Shown: positions 7,185-14,028 of the stretch, one piece after another
Layout of the letters: the number at the start of each line of letters is the position of its first letter
Numbering within the stretch: position 1 is the stretch's first letter
Origin: CAYQDR01 sp964416315
Lineage (GTDB): Bacteria > Methylomirabilota > Methylomirabilia > Rokubacteriales > DASRDR01
Direction: 5' to 3'
Length of the DNA stretch: 20,085 nucleotides
Assembly (NCBI GenBank): GCA_964416315.1
Contig: CAYQDR010000087.1
Location: 1 to 20,085, forward strand
Translations under genes and position numbers: made by a program
Notes under the pieces: generated by a model
Database searches by the model: none
Seen by the model: the letters and a program-made list of their open reading frames with translations, nothing else
Told to the model about the DNA's origin: nothing

Positions 7185-8180
7185 GTGACAAACTTCTCCG
7201 TGGGAATCGGGCTCACGAACGAATGCAACCTCCGCTGTCCCCACTGCTACCGGCCCGACGCCACCGTGGACCGCCTGGACCTCGAGGCCGTCCGGCGCGT
7301 CTGCGACGCGATCCCGGTCGGCTCGATGAACCTCGGCGTCGGCGAGAACGGCCTCCACCCCGAGTACCGCGCGGTTCTCGACGAGCTGGCGGTGCGGGGC
7401 ATCAGGACCAGCATCACGTCGAACGGCCAGAGCGTCGCGTGCCTCACGGACGCCGAGGTCAAGCGCTTCCGCACCGTGGAGTTTTCCCTCGACTTCCCCA
7501 CGGAGGGCGCCCACGACGCCTTCCGGGGCGCCGGGAACTGGCGGGCGGTGCACGAGCAGCTCGAGCGCTGCCGCGGCCTCGGCGTGCCGGTGACGATCAC
7601 CACGGTTCTCATGCGGATCAACGCGCGGGCCCTCCCGGGCCTCGTCGAGGTGGCCCGTCGGGTCGGCGCCAGCCTCCGCGTCAACGTCTACCAGCCGGCC
7701 AAGGTGGATCGCTTCATGCTGGGCTACGCCGAGTTCTGGGAGGCGTTCCGGGCGCTCGCGGCCACCTCCCGCCTGGTCGCCACGACGGAGCCGGTGCTGG
7801 CCGCGGTCCTCGGCCTCTCGGAGTTCCGCGGCCCGGGCTGCGGGCGCTCGACCGTGCGGGTGGCGCCCGACGGGCGCGTGCTCCCGTGCACGTACTGGCC
7901 CGCGAGCGACCTCACGATCGACCGCCTCGTCGCGCTCGGTCCCGCCATCCTCGGCACGCCCGTGTTCGCGGCGGCGCGCTCGGTCCCCGGCGCGTGCGCC
8001 GGCTGCCCGTGTCGCGGCGGGTGCGCCGGGCGCCGCGCCCTCGTCGGCGCGCTCGGGGCGCCAGACCCCTACTGCCCGATCGCGCGGGGGGAGCGGCTGC
8101 GCCTCGACTGGCCGCGGGCGGGGGGGCAGGATCTCCCGAAGGTCGGGAGCGCGTGCACGACCGTCGTGGCCCCGGCGTAG
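7185..8180 (+). CDS. Radical SAM/SPASM-type protein
   Basis: A 331-residue radical SAM enzyme. The [4Fe-4S]/SAM motif CNLRCPHC (Cys14, Cys18, Cys21) is followed by a GVGENGLHPEY segment in the place of the usual SAM-contacting GGEP motif. The C-terminal part is Cys-rich: GPGCGRS, DGRVLPCTYW, ACAGCPCRGGC and PYCPIA. This suggests a SPASM-like domain with auxiliary iron-sulfur cluster(s). GTG 7185 is chosen because GGAGG at 7175-7179 precedes it and the product then begins just ahead of the beta-strand leading to the Cys motif. The gene overlaps the next by 28 bases. The substrate is unknown; the context (three transferases, a NUDIX enzyme and a second radical SAM protein) suggests a small-molecule or glycolipid modification route. 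Confidence 0.88.
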   Translation: MTNFSVGIGLTNECNLRCPHCYRPDATVDRLDLEAVRRVCDAIPVGSMNLGVGENGLHPEYRAVLDELAVRGIRTSITSNGQSVACLTDAEVKRFRTVEFSLDFPTEGAHDAFRGAGNWRAVHEQLERCRGLGVPVTITTVLMRINARALPGLVEVARRVGASLRVNVYQPAKVDRFMLGYAEFWEAFRALAATSRLVATTEPVLAAVLGLSEFRGPGCGRSTVRVAPDGRVLPCTYWPASDLTIDRLVALGPAILGTPVFAAARSVPGACAGCPCRGGCAGRRALVGALGAPDPYCPIARGERLRLDWPRAGGQDLPKVGSACTTVVAPA

Positions 8181-8848
8181 CCCTCGTGATCCCCGCGCTC
8201 GACGAGGCGGAGGCCATCGGCGCGGTCGTGCGCGCGGTGCCGGCCGGGGTCGTGGACGAGGTCGTCGTGGTGGACAACGGCTCGACCGACGCGACGACCG
8301 AGGTCGCGCGGGGCGCCGGAGCGCGGGTCGTCCGGGAGCCGCGGCGCGGCTACGGCGCCGCGTGCTGGGCGGGCGTGCAGGCGATCGGCCCGGGGATCGG
8401 CGTGGTCGCGTTCCTCGACGGGGACGGGAGCCAGGACCCGGCCGAGCTCGGGCAGGTCCTCGCGCCCGTGCTCGACGGGCACGCCGACCTCGTCCTGGGC
8501 GTGCGCCGCTTCGACGCCCCGGGCGTGGACCACCCGCGCCACGCGATTCTGGGGACGCTCGCCGTCGCGACCGTGCTCCGCTGGCGGTTCGGGCTCGCGC
8601 TCCGCGACATCGGCCCGTTCCGCGCCATCCGGCGCGACGCCTTGCTCGCCCTCGACCTCCGGGACCGCGGCTACGGGTGGCCGGTCGAGATGGTCGTCAA
8701 AGCCGCGCGCCGGGGCCTCCGCATCGCGCAGGTCGAGGTGACCCAGCGGCCGCGGCTCGGCGGGCGCTCGAAGGTGGCCGGCACCTGGCGCGGGAGCCTG
8801 CGCGCCGGCTGGCGCTTCCTGCAGGTCGCCCTCCGGGAGGGCCGGTGA
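8153..8848 (+). CDS. Family 2 glycosyltransferase
   Basis: A 231-residue GT-A-fold transferase. It shows the family 2 N-terminus ALVIPALDEAEAI (9-21), the nucleotide-binding VVDNGSTD (40-46), and the metal-binding DxD-type motif FLDGDGSQDP (Asp89/Asp91). The acceptor-side segment VEMVVKAARRGLRIAQVEV is typical of polyprenyl-phosphate-mannose-synthase-like enzymes. No membrane segment is evident. GTG 8153 is preferred: GGGAG at 8144-8148 is well placed, and the next in-frame start would cut into the first beta-strand. It overlaps the radical SAM gene by 28 bases, implying coupled translation, and is followed 7 bases later by the DUF2064 gene. GT2 + DUF2064 pairs recur in bacteria. Confidence 0.85.
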   Translation: MHDRRGPGVALVIPALDEAEAIGAVVRAVPAGVVDEVVVVDNGSTDATTEVARGAGARVVREPRRGYGAACWAGVQAIGPGIGVVAFLDGDGSQDPAELGQVLAPVLDGHADLVLGVRRFDAPGVDHPRHAILGTLAVATVLRWRFGLALRDIGPFRAIRRDALLALDLRDRGYGWPVEMVVKAARRGLRIAQVEVTQRPRLGGRSKVAGTWRGSLRAGWRFLQVALREGR

Positions 8849-8855
8849 GGCCGGC

Positions 8856-9557
8856 ATGAGCCGGCGCTCGCGCGTGGCGCTCGCCGTGATGGCCAAGGCC
8901 CCGGCGCCCGGCGAGGTCAAGACGCGGCTCTGCCCGCCGTTGTCCCCGGACCAGGCCGCTACCCTCGCGCGCTGCTTTCTCGAGGACCGGGTCGAGCAGC
9001 TCCGGACGGTCGAGGCCGGCGAGGCGGTCGTGGCGTTCACGCCGGTCGGGCGCGAGGCGGAGCTCCGCGCGTGGCTCGGCCCGGGCGTGCGGCTCCTGCC
9101 GCAGGCGGGGACGGACCTGGGCGCGCGGCTCGACCGGGTGCTCACGGACCTCCTCGCCGAGGGGTACGCGGGCGCTGCCGCCGTGGACGCGGACAGCCCC
9201 ACCCTGCCGACCGCCTTCCTGCAGCACGCCTGCGCCCACCTCCTCGCCGGCGTGGCGGACCTCGTCGTCGGGCCGACGGAGGACGGCGGCTACTACCTGA
9301 TCGGGCTCCGCGCGCCGGCGCCGGCGCTCTTCCGCGACATGCCCTGGAGCACGGCCGCGGTCTTCGACGAGACCGTGGCGCGCGCCCGGCGGCTGGGGCT
9401 CCGGCTCGGCGTCCTCCCGGCCTGGTTCGACGTGGACCGGGGCGCGGACCTCGCGCGCCTGGCGGCGAGCGCGGCGCGCGCGGGTGATGGCCGGGGAGAC
9501 CCCCCGCCGTTCCGGCCGCGGCGGACGCTCGCGTTCCTCCGGGAGGCGCTCCGGTGA
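8856..9557 (+). CDS. DUF2064 / TIGR04282-like nucleotidyl- or glycosyltransferase
   Basis: A 233-residue protein of the DUF2064 family (TIGR04282, named for radical SAM/selenodomain-associated or arsenosugar glycosyltransferases; fold related to GT-A and CofC-like nucleotidyltransferases). The signature VMAKAPAPGEVKTRL (11-25) is clear. So are the acidic AVDADSPTLP (around Asp111-Asp113) and PTEDGGYYLIGL (140-151). The start ATG 8856 follows the GT2 stop by 7 bases, and its stop overlaps the next gene by 4 bases (GTGA). The family name recalls arsenosugar clusters, but no ArsM- or ArsS-like gene is visible here, so an arsenic role is not claimed. Confidence 0.87.
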   Translation: MSRRSRVALAVMAKAPAPGEVKTRLCPPLSPDQAATLARCFLEDRVEQLRTVEAGEAVVAFTPVGREAELRAWLGPGVRLLPQAGTDLGARLDRVLTDLLAEGYAGAAAVDADSPTLPTAFLQHACAHLLAGVADLVVGPTEDGGYYLIGLRAPAPALFRDMPWSTAAVFDETVARARRLGLRLGVLPAWFDVDRGADLARLAASAARAGDGRGDPPPFRPRRTLAFLREALR

Positions 9558-10867
9558 CCGCCACGGTGCTCGTGGGGTGTGGGCTCGCCCTGGGCGGAGC
9601 GTTCGCCGCGATGGCGGCGCTCGGCAACCTCTTCGCCGGCGTGCGGACCTTCGTGCTGCTCTTCGTCCTCGCGTGCGGCGCCTACGCGCTCGCGGCGGCC
9701 TGGGTCGTCCGCCGGCCGCCCGGGGGGCGGTGGGTGGCCGGGATCATCGCGGCGGGCGTGGCGTTCCGGCTGATCCTGCTCCCGACCGCGCCGACCCTCT
9801 CGACCGACCTCTACCGCTACCTCTGGGACGGCCGGCTCGCGGTGGCGGGGGTGAGCCCGTACCGCTATCCCGCCGACGCACCCGAGGTCGCGCGCTTCCG
9901 GGACACGGCGGTCTACCCGCGGCTGAACCACGCGGACTGGCGGACGATCTACCCGCCGGGAGCCCAGCTCCTGTTCGGGGCCGTGGCGCGCCTGGCGCCG
10001 TCGAGCGTCGGCGCCTTCAAGCTGACGATCGTCGCCTTCGACCTCTTCACGCTCGGCCTCCTCCTCGGCTGGCTCCGGGCTCTCGGGCGGCCACCCGCCT
10101 GGGCCCTCCTCTACGCCTGGCACCCCCTCGTCGTCGTCGAGCTGGCGGGGAGCGGCCACCTCGACGCGGTCGCGCTCGCGGCGAGCGTGGGGGCGCTCTG
10201 GGCGGCGACGCGTGGGCGCGAGGCCTGGGCGGGCGCCCTCGTCGGCGCGGGCGGCCTCCTCAAGCTCTACCCGCTGCTCCTGCTGCCAGCCGTCTGGGGG
10301 CGGCGCCCGGGCCGGGCCGTCGGGGCCTGCGCGGCCGTCGTGGCCGCGGGGTACGCGCTGTACGCGCGCGAGGGAACGGCCGTGGTCGGCTCGCTCGCGC
10401 GCTACTTCGGCGAGGAGGAGTTCAACGGCAGCGTGCGCGCCCTGCTCGAGCTGGCGCTGGCGCCCGTCGGGCCGCCGGGCCACACGCTCGCGCGGCTCCT
10501 CCCGCTCGCGGCGCTGGCGGGCGCCGCCCTCGCCATCGGCGTGCTCGGGCGAGGGGTGCCCCCGTGGCAGCGGGCGCTCTGGCTGGTCGGGGGGTACCTC
10601 CTCGCGACGCCGAACCTCTTCCCGTGGTACGCGCTGTGGATGGTGCCGCTGCTCGTCGTCGCGCCAGCGTGGCCCTGGCTTCACCTCACCGGCGCCGTGG
10701 GGGTCACCTATGTGGCCGCGCCGGCGTGGGACATCCCGGCGTGGGTCACGGCGCTGGAGTTCGGCCCGCTCGCCCTCGGCCTGGCGCTCGCCTTCCGGGG
10801 ACGCGGGAGCGGCGCGTGGCTCGGGGGCGCGGCCGGCCGCGCGGCGTTGCCGGAGGAAGGCGGATGA
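9554..10867 (+). CDS. Integral membrane glycosyltransferase (GT87/DUF2029-like)
   Basis: A 437-residue polytopic protein with about 10-12 membrane segments. The first extracytoplasmic loop carries the motif STDLYRYLWDGRLAVAGVSPY, with the acidic residues expected for catalysis in GT-C transferases. YPPGAQLLFG and HPLVVVELAGSGHLDAVAL follow, both typical of GT87/DUF2029 mannosyltransferase-like proteins, then GLLKLYPLLLLPA and TPNLFPWYALWMVPLL. These enzymes use polyprenyl-phosphate sugars. A GT2 polyprenyl-phosphate-sugar synthase-like protein is encoded two genes upstream, so the GT2 may supply the donor (inference). The gene is linked to its neighbours by 4-base overlaps at both ends (GTGA and ATGA). 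Confidence 0.83.
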   Translation: MTATVLVGCGLALGGAFAAMAALGNLFAGVRTFVLLFVLACGAYALAAAWVVRRPPGGRWVAGIIAAGVAFRLILLPTAPTLSTDLYRYLWDGRLAVAGVSPYRYPADAPEVARFRDTAVYPRLNHADWRTIYPPGAQLLFGAVARLAPSSVGAFKLTIVAFDLFTLGLLLGWLRALGRPPAWALLYAWHPLVVVELAGSGHLDAVALAASVGALWAATRGREAWAGALVGAGGLLKLYPLLLLPAVWGRRPGRAVGACAAVVAAGYALYAREGTAVVGSLARYFGEEEFNGSVRALLELALAPVGPPGHTLARLLPLAALAGAALAIGVLGRGVPPWQRALWLVGGYLLATPNLFPWYALWMVPLLVVAPAWPWLHLTGAVGVTYVAAPAWDIPAWVTALEFGPLALGLALAFRGRGSGAWLGGAAGRAALPEEGG

Positions 10868-11430
10868 GTCCGGACGCGCGGCGCGGGCGGCTCGCGCAGG
10901 TGCCCTGGCGCACCCTGTCCACGCGTGTCGCCTACCGGAACCCCTGGATCCGCGTCGACGAGGACCAGGTCGAGATGCCCGACGGGCGCACGACGCTCTA
11001 CGGTGTCGTCCGGTGCGGGGTGTGCGTGGGCGTCCTCCCGTTCCTCGACGCGGAGACGGTCGTGCTGATCCGCCAGTACCGGTACGTCGCGCGCGCGGTC
11101 TACTGGGAGATGCCGACGGGCGGCGTCCGGCCGGGGGAGAGCCTCGAGGCCGCAGCGCAGCGCGAGCTCGGCGAGGAGACCGGCTATCAGGCCGAGCGGC
11201 TCACGCCCCTCGTGTCGTACCATACCTCGAAGAGCGTGGTGGACGAGACCGCGCACCTCTACGCCGGCGAGGGGCTGTCGGCGGTGCCGACCCCGCCGGA
11301 CGAGACGGAGTTCATCGAGGTGCGGCCCGTGCCGTTCCGCGAAGCGCTCCGGTTGGTCGAGACGGGGGAGATCAAGGACAGCATGACGGTCATCGCGGTG
11401 CTCCACGCCGCGCGCCGTCGGGGCCGCTGA
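10864..11430 (+). CDS. NUDIX hydrolase (ADP-ribose pyrophosphatase-like)
   Basis: A 188-residue NUDIX protein with a complete NUDIX box (Gly86, Glu92, then R100-E-L-G-E-E-T-G-Y108), carrying the metal-binding Glu residues. The preceding VLIRQYRYVARAVYWEMPTGG and the later DETEFIEVRPV fit the ADP-sugar pyrophosphatase branch, which splits NDP-sugars into NMP and sugar phosphate. The ATG at 10864 overlaps the preceding stop (ATGA). In this run of transferases it might control an NDP-sugar pool or process a cluster-specific nucleotide sugar; that is inference. Confidence 0.9.
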   Translation: MSPDARRGRLAQVPWRTLSTRVAYRNPWIRVDEDQVEMPDGRTTLYGVVRCGVCVGVLPFLDAETVVLIRQYRYVARAVYWEMPTGGVRPGESLEAAAQRELGEETGYQAERLTPLVSYHTSKSVVDETAHLYAGEGLSAVPTPPDETEFIEVRPVPFREALRLVETGEIKDSMTVIAVLHAARRRGR

Positions 11431-11437
11431 GGCGCCG

Positions 11438-12436
11438 GTGGCCGCCGAGACGGATCGCCCGCCGCTCCCCCGCGCGGTCTACGTCGAGACGACGAGCCGC
11501 TGCAACTCCCTCTGCGAGACGTGCATCCTCACCTTCGGCGGGCGCGAGGGGCCGAAGGACCTCCGCTTCGACGAATTCCGGCGGATCGCGGAGCAGTTCC
11601 CGGCCCTCGAGCGTGTCGTTCTGCACGGGATCGGGGAGCCGCTCCTGAACCGCGACCTCGGCGCGATGATCCGCCACGCGAAGGCGCGAGGGGCCCACGT
11701 CCTCTTCAACTCGAACGCGATCACGCTCGGGGCCCGGTGGCAGCGGGAGCTCGTGGCCGCGGGGCTCGACGAGCTGCGGGTCTCGCTCGACGGCTCGACT
11801 CCCGAGACCTACCGGCGGATCCGGGGCGTGGACGCGTTCGCGAAGGTCGTTGCCAACCTCGAGGCGTTCGCGGCGTACCGTCGGGAGCGCGGCGTCGCAC
11901 AGCCGCAGGTCTCGCTCTGGTTCACCGGGATGCGGGAGAACCTCCACGAGCTGCCCGGCCTCGTGCCGATCGCCCACCGGGCCGGGGCGGCCGGGATCCA
12001 CCTCCAGCGGCTCGTCTACAACGGCCTCGGCCTCGCGGTGGAGAAGCAGTCGCTCTACGGCCGGCTCGGCCCCGAGGAGACGCGGCTCATCCACGAGACG
12101 GAGGCCGCCTGCGCCGCCGCCGGGATCGCCTTCTCCGCCTCCGGGGCGACGACCCCCGAGGTGAGCCTCACCCCCCACGGCGCCTCGACGAACCCCTGGA
12201 GCTTCTGCCGTCGCCCCTGGACGCTCGTCTACGTCACCGTCCACGGGAACGTCCTCCCCTGCTGCATCGCCCCGTGGGTGGCGGAGGTCTACGAGACGAT
12301 CATCCTCGGGAACCTCTTCGAGCAGACGCTCGAGGAGATCTGGTCGGGTGACGGCTACGCGCGCTTCCGCGCGGCCCTCCTCACCGAAGAGCCGCCCCAG
12401 CCCTGCCGGGGCTGCGGCGTCTTCTGGAGCCTGTAG
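11438..12436 (+). CDS. Radical SAM/SPASM protein (second of the cluster)
   Basis: A 332-residue radical SAM protein. The motif RCNSLCETC supplies Cys22, Cys26 and Cys29. VLHGIGEPLLN provides the GEP motif, and LRVSLDGSTPETYRRIRG is typical of SPASM-subfamily enzymes such as the MoaA/PqqE/AnSME-type group. The C-terminal SPASM region has SFCRRPW, GNVLPCC and CRGCG, enough Cys for at least one auxiliary cluster. It starts at GTG 11438, 7 bases after the NUDIX stop, and ends the run. It is not closely similar by eye to the radical SAM protein at 7185, so the two likely catalyse different steps. Substrate unknown. Confidence 0.9.
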   Translation: MAAETDRPPLPRAVYVETTSRCNSLCETCILTFGGREGPKDLRFDEFRRIAEQFPALERVVLHGIGEPLLNRDLGAMIRHAKARGAHVLFNSNAITLGARWQRELVAAGLDELRVSLDGSTPETYRRIRGVDAFAKVVANLEAFAAYRRERGVAQPQVSLWFTGMRENLHELPGLVPIAHRAGAAGIHLQRLVYNGLGLAVEKQSLYGRLGPEETRLIHETEAACAAAGIAFSASGATTPEVSLTPHGASTNPWSFCRRPWTLVYVTVHGNVLPCCIAPWVAEVYETIILGNLFEQTLEEIWSGDGYARFRAALLTEEPPQPCRGCGVFWSL

Positions 12437-12444
12437 GGTAGGGT

Positions 12445-12765
12445 TTACGCCGGCTGCTCTCGCGGGGCGAAGTCGGTCTTGAAGCGCTCATAGCTTTCGG
12501 TCAGGACGCGATCCCACTCTCCCGACAACCGCTCCGCCCCGAGGTCCGTAAGGCAGAAGCTCAGGACGTCCTCCACGGTCGTGAAGCCGGTCGGCACGTG
12601 AAGATCGTCCAAGGTCACCGGCACAGCACCATCGCGGAGAGGTGGCGGGAGCGGCACGTTGCCCTGCAAGTGGTGACGGCACCAGCAGTCATCCGGCGAG
12701 GGGTAGTGTCGGACGTACTCCCTCCGTGGGGCGACGGAAAGCGCGGAGGAGGCCGATCCGGTCAT
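12445..12765 (-). CDS. Small hypothetical protein divergent from the AbiE pair
   Basis: Predicted 106 residues from the ATG at 12765 (MTGSASSALSV...). In-frame alternatives are ATG 12783 and GTG 12825. Third codon positions are mostly G or C and the frame has no odd stretches, which supports real coding. There is no signal peptide or membrane segment. A CWCRHH segment, a Pro-rich loop (VPLPPPLRDG) and an acidic helix-like C-terminal half (TTVEDVLSFCLTDLGAERL) are visible. I do not recognise the family. It is convergent with the radical SAM gene (8-base gap) and divergent from the AbiE operon. A possible leftward promoter overlaps the AbiE operators, so it may be a co-regulated accessory gene. 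Confidence 0.55.
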   Translation of the reverse strand: MTGSASSALSVAPRREYVRHYPSPDDCWCRHHLQGNVPLPPPLRDGAVPVTLDDLHVPTGFTTVEDVLSFCLTDLGAERLSGEWDRVLTESYERFKTDFAPREQPA

Positions 12766-12838
12766 CGGGCACCCTTTGGCCATCTGGCGAGGAGCCAGGG
12801 CTCGTAGCCTCCGGCACTCCCTCACCTCTGTTCAAGTT

Positions 12839-12847
12839 TGCTATAAT
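12839..12847 (+). promoter_or_regulatory. Extended -10 promoter of the AbiE operon
   Basis: TATAAT at 12842-12847 is a perfect -10 box and is preceded by TG at 12839-12840, making an extended -10, which explains the lack of a recognisable -35. The expected start near 12854 falls inside the first 17-bp palindrome. The AT-rich stretch stands out in a GC-rich window. Confidence 0.6.
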
Positions 12848-12870
12848 GTTCACGGTACGTGTACGTTCAA
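12841..12870 (-). promoter_or_regulatory. Possible leftward promoter for the small divergent gene
   Basis: On the minus strand, TTGAAC (12870-12865) and TTATAG (12846-12841) are separated by 18 bp and could serve as -35 and -10. They overlap the rightward TATAAT, and the 12848-12864 palindrome fills the spacer. A repressor bound there would be expected to block both directions. Confidence 0.35.
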
Positions 12871-12881
12871 AATAGTTGAAC
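12848..12881. promoter_or_regulatory. Tandem 17-bp operator-like palindromes (sites 1 and 2)
   Basis: Site 1 (12848-12864, GTTCACGGTACGTGTAC) is an imperfect dyad matching 14 of 17 positions of site 3. Site 2 (12865-12881) abuts it directly and reads GTTCAA-N5-TTGAAC, with perfect 6-bp arms. Both fit GTTCA-N7-TGAAC or a close relative, and they lie at and just after the predicted transcript start. Confidence 0.6.
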
Positions 12882-12893
12882 AGCGGGCGTTGT

Positions 12894-12902
12894 GTTCGGA
12901 AC
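12894..12902. promoter_or_regulatory. Short GTTC-G-GAAC dyad
   Basis: A 9-bp dyad sharing the GTTC/GAAC ends of the larger sites. Its left end lies exactly 17 bp before site 3, the same step as between sites 1 and 2. It could be a weak or half site. Confidence 0.3.
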
Positions 12903-12910
12903 TGATCGCT

Positions 12911-12927
12911 GTTCACGTAACGTGAAC
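12911..12927. promoter_or_regulatory. Perfect 17-bp operator-like palindrome (site 3)
   Basis: GTTCACGT-A-ACGTGAAC is a perfect dyad with 8-bp arms around a central A. It begins 63 bp after site 1, about six helical turns, so proteins on the two sites would face the same side. It lies in the leader of the AbiE operon, upstream of the AGGAGG at 12947-12952. Confidence 0.65.
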
Positions 12928-12957
12928 CCTGAGCCATGCTGAACGCAGGAGGCATCC

Positions 12958-14028
12958 ATGGGCCGGGCCATGCATCTGCACGAGCGAGAAGGCAAGCTCT
13001 TGGAGGAGGCGCTGGCAGCACTCAGGCAAGCCACCGAACTGAAGGCTGCAGTCATCGCTAGGGAGCCCAAGACCCCGGAGGGCGTGCACCCCGACGCCGC
13101 GATCGAGATCGAGGGGGACCGAAAGCGATTCCGGTTCTTCGTCGAAATCAAAGCCATCGATCGGGCCGTCGCACTCGCTACTGCCAAGCATCAGCTCGAA
13201 CCGTTCGGCGGGCGGGGCGTGCTCGTCGCGCCCTACCTCACGGCCGAACTCGCGAACCACTGCCGGGAGAAGCTCGACCTCCAGTTCATCGACACCGCTG
13301 GGAACGCTTACCTGCGGGCCCCCGGCCTCTACGTCTTCATCCGCGGGGAGCGCCCGCGGGGGCCAGCGGCAACGGCGATGGGCACCCGGGGCGGAGGCAC
13401 CGCAACCGCGCTGCGAGTCGTGTTCGCGCTACTCTGCAAGCCCGAGCTCCTCAGCGCGCCCTACCGCGAAATCGTGGCTGCCGCGGGCGTTGCGCTCGGC
13501 GCGGTCGGCTGGGTGTTCTTTGATCTGCAGGGCAGGGGCTACGTGACGGGCGGCAAGCGAGCGCGCAACCGCCGCCTGCTGGAGCCTGGGCGGCTGCTCG
13601 AGGAGTGGGTCACCAACTACCCGATCAAGCTGCGCCCGAAGCTCAATCGGCGCCGGTTTCGGGCGCCTGACCCCGACTGGTGGCCGAAGACCCGTCTCCC
13701 GGACGGGGCGCTCTGGGGCGGCGAAGTCGCCGCGAACAGACTCACTCGTTATCTCAAGCCGGCGACCTGCACGATCTACATCGATCCCGAGAAGGGGCGC
13801 GAAGGCGTCGCCAAGCTCGTGAAGGAGCATCGCCTGCGCGCCGACCCGCAGGGCGAGGTCGAGATCCTCGACAGGTTCTGGAACTTCCCGGGAGGCCCGA
13901 CGCAGCCGGAGCTCGTGCCGCCGCTCCTGGTCTACGCCGACCTCGTGGCGACGCTCGATCCGCGTAATCTCGAGGTCGCGAAGCGGATCCGCGAGGAATA
14001 CGTCGAGCATGCTCTCCGTCGCGCGTGA
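12958..14028 (+). CDS. Type IV TA antitoxin, AbiEi family, long form
   Basis: A 356-residue protein. The central part (about 147-205, ALRVVFALLCKPELLSAPYREIVAAAGVALGAVGWVFFDL) looks like a winged helix-turn-helix, and the C-terminal part (LVPPLLVYADLVATLDPRNL) is typical of AbiEi-type proteins. The N-terminal 130 residues contain a PD-(D/E)xK-like signature: Pro45-Asp46, then Glu63-Ile-Lys65 (FVEIKA) and Gln79. LQFIDTAGNAYLRAPGLYVFI follows. AbiEi proteins bind inverted repeats in their own promoter and neutralise the AbiEii toxin without forming a stable complex. ATG 12958 has AGGAGG at 12947-12952, five bases upstream. The gene overlaps the toxin gene by 20 bases. Third-position GC is lower than in neighbouring genes, suggesting transfer. 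Confidence 0.8.
   Translation: MGRAMHLHEREGKLLEEALAALRQATELKAAVIAREPKTPEGVHPDAAIEIEGDRKRFRFFVEIKAIDRAVALATAKHQLEPFGGRGVLVAPYLTAELANHCREKLDLQFIDTAGNAYLRAPGLYVFIRGERPRGPAATAMGTRGGGTATALRVVFALLCKPELLSAPYREIVAAAGVALGAVGWVFFDLQGRGYVTGGKRARNRRLLEPGRLLEEWVTNYPIKLRPKLNRRRFRAPDPDWWPKTRLPDGALWGGEVAANRLTRYLKPATCTIYIDPEKGREGVAKLVKEHRLRADPQGEVEILDRFWNFPGGPTQPELVPPLLVYADLVATLDPRNLEVAKRIREEYVEHALRRA

Noticed and set aside
8153..9557. Arsenosugar biosynthesis assignment for the GT2/DUF2064 pair
   Set aside because: The family name suggests it, but no arsenite methyltransferase or selenocysteine-type ArsS radical SAM protein is visible here.
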